DNA of 5,698 nucleotides, taken from the NCBI GenBank assembly GCA_946626265.1, contig CAMOUE010000144.1:1-5698 (forward strand), read 5' to 3'. Origin of the DNA: an uncultured Eggerthellaceae bacterium (GTDB taxonomy: Bacteria > Actinomycetota > Coriobacteriia > Coriobacteriales > Eggerthellaceae). Shown in pieces: positions 5,591 to 5,698 of this stretch (positions are counted from its first letter, which is position 1; each line of letters starts with the position of its first letter). The notes beneath the pieces are model-generated. The model was not told the DNA's origin, did no database searches, and saw only the letters and a list, made by a program, of their open reading frames with translations. The translations under genes and the position numbers were made by a program.

Positions 5591-5698
5591 TCGAAGTGAA
5601 GGACGTGACGAAGTCCTTGGGGGCCACGCTGGCCCTCGACAAGGCCACGCTCACGGTTCCCACGGGCTCGGTGCTCGGGCTCGTCGGGCCAAACGGCG
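5587..5698 (+). CDS. ABC transporter ATP-binding protein, N-terminal part (cut by right edge)
   Basis: Thirty-seven codons are present. The product opens MIEVKDVTKSLGATLALDKA, typical of the first beta strands and A-loop region of an ABC ATPase, and ends within LGLVGPNG, the beginning of the Walker A P-loop. The ATG at 5587 overlaps the GntR stop; GGGAGG at 5572-5577 lies 9 nt upstream. Position behind a YtrA-type regulator suggests an ATPase of the YtrB/BcrA kind that energises a multi-pass permease encoded further right, acting in drug or peptide export or in envelope stress. The position normally occupied by the aromatic A-loop residue reads SLGAT, with no clear Tyr or Phe. The signature motif, Walker B and permease are outside the window, so substrate and direction are unknown. 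Confidence 0.88.
   Translation, partial: MIEVKDVTKSLGATLALDKATLTVPTGSVLGLVGPNG

Noticed and set aside
1..5698. CRISPR arrays, tRNA or rRNA genes, insertion-sequence ends, toxin-antitoxin or defence genes
   Set aside because: I saw no spaced direct-repeat array, tRNA-like fold, transposase or nuclease-defence motif on either strand; all space over 300 bp is filled by the genes listed.

Overview
The window is GC-rich bacterial chromosomal DNA. Strong G/C third-position bias, Shine-Dalgarno sites before nearly every gene, GTG and TTG starts, and ferredoxin-fused oxidoreductase content fit a high-GC gut anaerobe. Coriobacteriia/Eggerthellaceae is my best guess; this is inference from gene content and codon style, and no rRNA or other marker gene is present to confirm it.

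Layout. Two genes lie on the minus strand at the left: the first 90 codons of an unrecognised conserved-looking protein (running off the left edge, start near 271), preceded by a membrane-anchored endonuclease/exonuclease/phosphatase-fold protein (375-1478). A 157-bp divergent promoter region (1479-1635) separates them from a plus-strand series. That series holds a GPH-type MFS sugar/cation symporter (1636-3030), the peroxide-stress protein YaaA (3106-3870, TTG start), and an aldo/keto reductase with a C-terminal double [4Fe-4S] ferredoxin domain (3880-4995). A good intrinsic terminator (5060-5087) closes this block. A second plus-strand operon then begins: a YtrA-type GntR repressor (5216-5590) overlapping by ATGA an ABC transporter ATPase cut by the right edge (5587-5698).

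How the genes work together. yaaA and the Fe-S aldo/keto reductase look like one transcript: the reductase's ribosome binding site lies on the yaaA stop codon. The pair may link peroxide/iron stress to an iron-sulphur redox enzyme, but that is inference. The GntR regulator has a near-consensus promoter (TTGACA/TATGGT). It is followed at the transcription start by a 31-bp dyad and four CTAAC/GTTAG pentamers, which fits an autorepressed efflux or cell-envelope-stress ABC operon of the YtrA/Bcr kind. A 12-bp near-perfect inverted repeat also overlaps the presumed -10 of yaaA.

I see no RNA gene, CRISPR array, insertion sequence or prophage element. The most interesting items are the two regulatory dyads, the yaaA/ferredoxin-reductase coupling and the unrecognised gene at the left edge. 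I do not see convincing evidence of a wholly new multi-gene system in this window.
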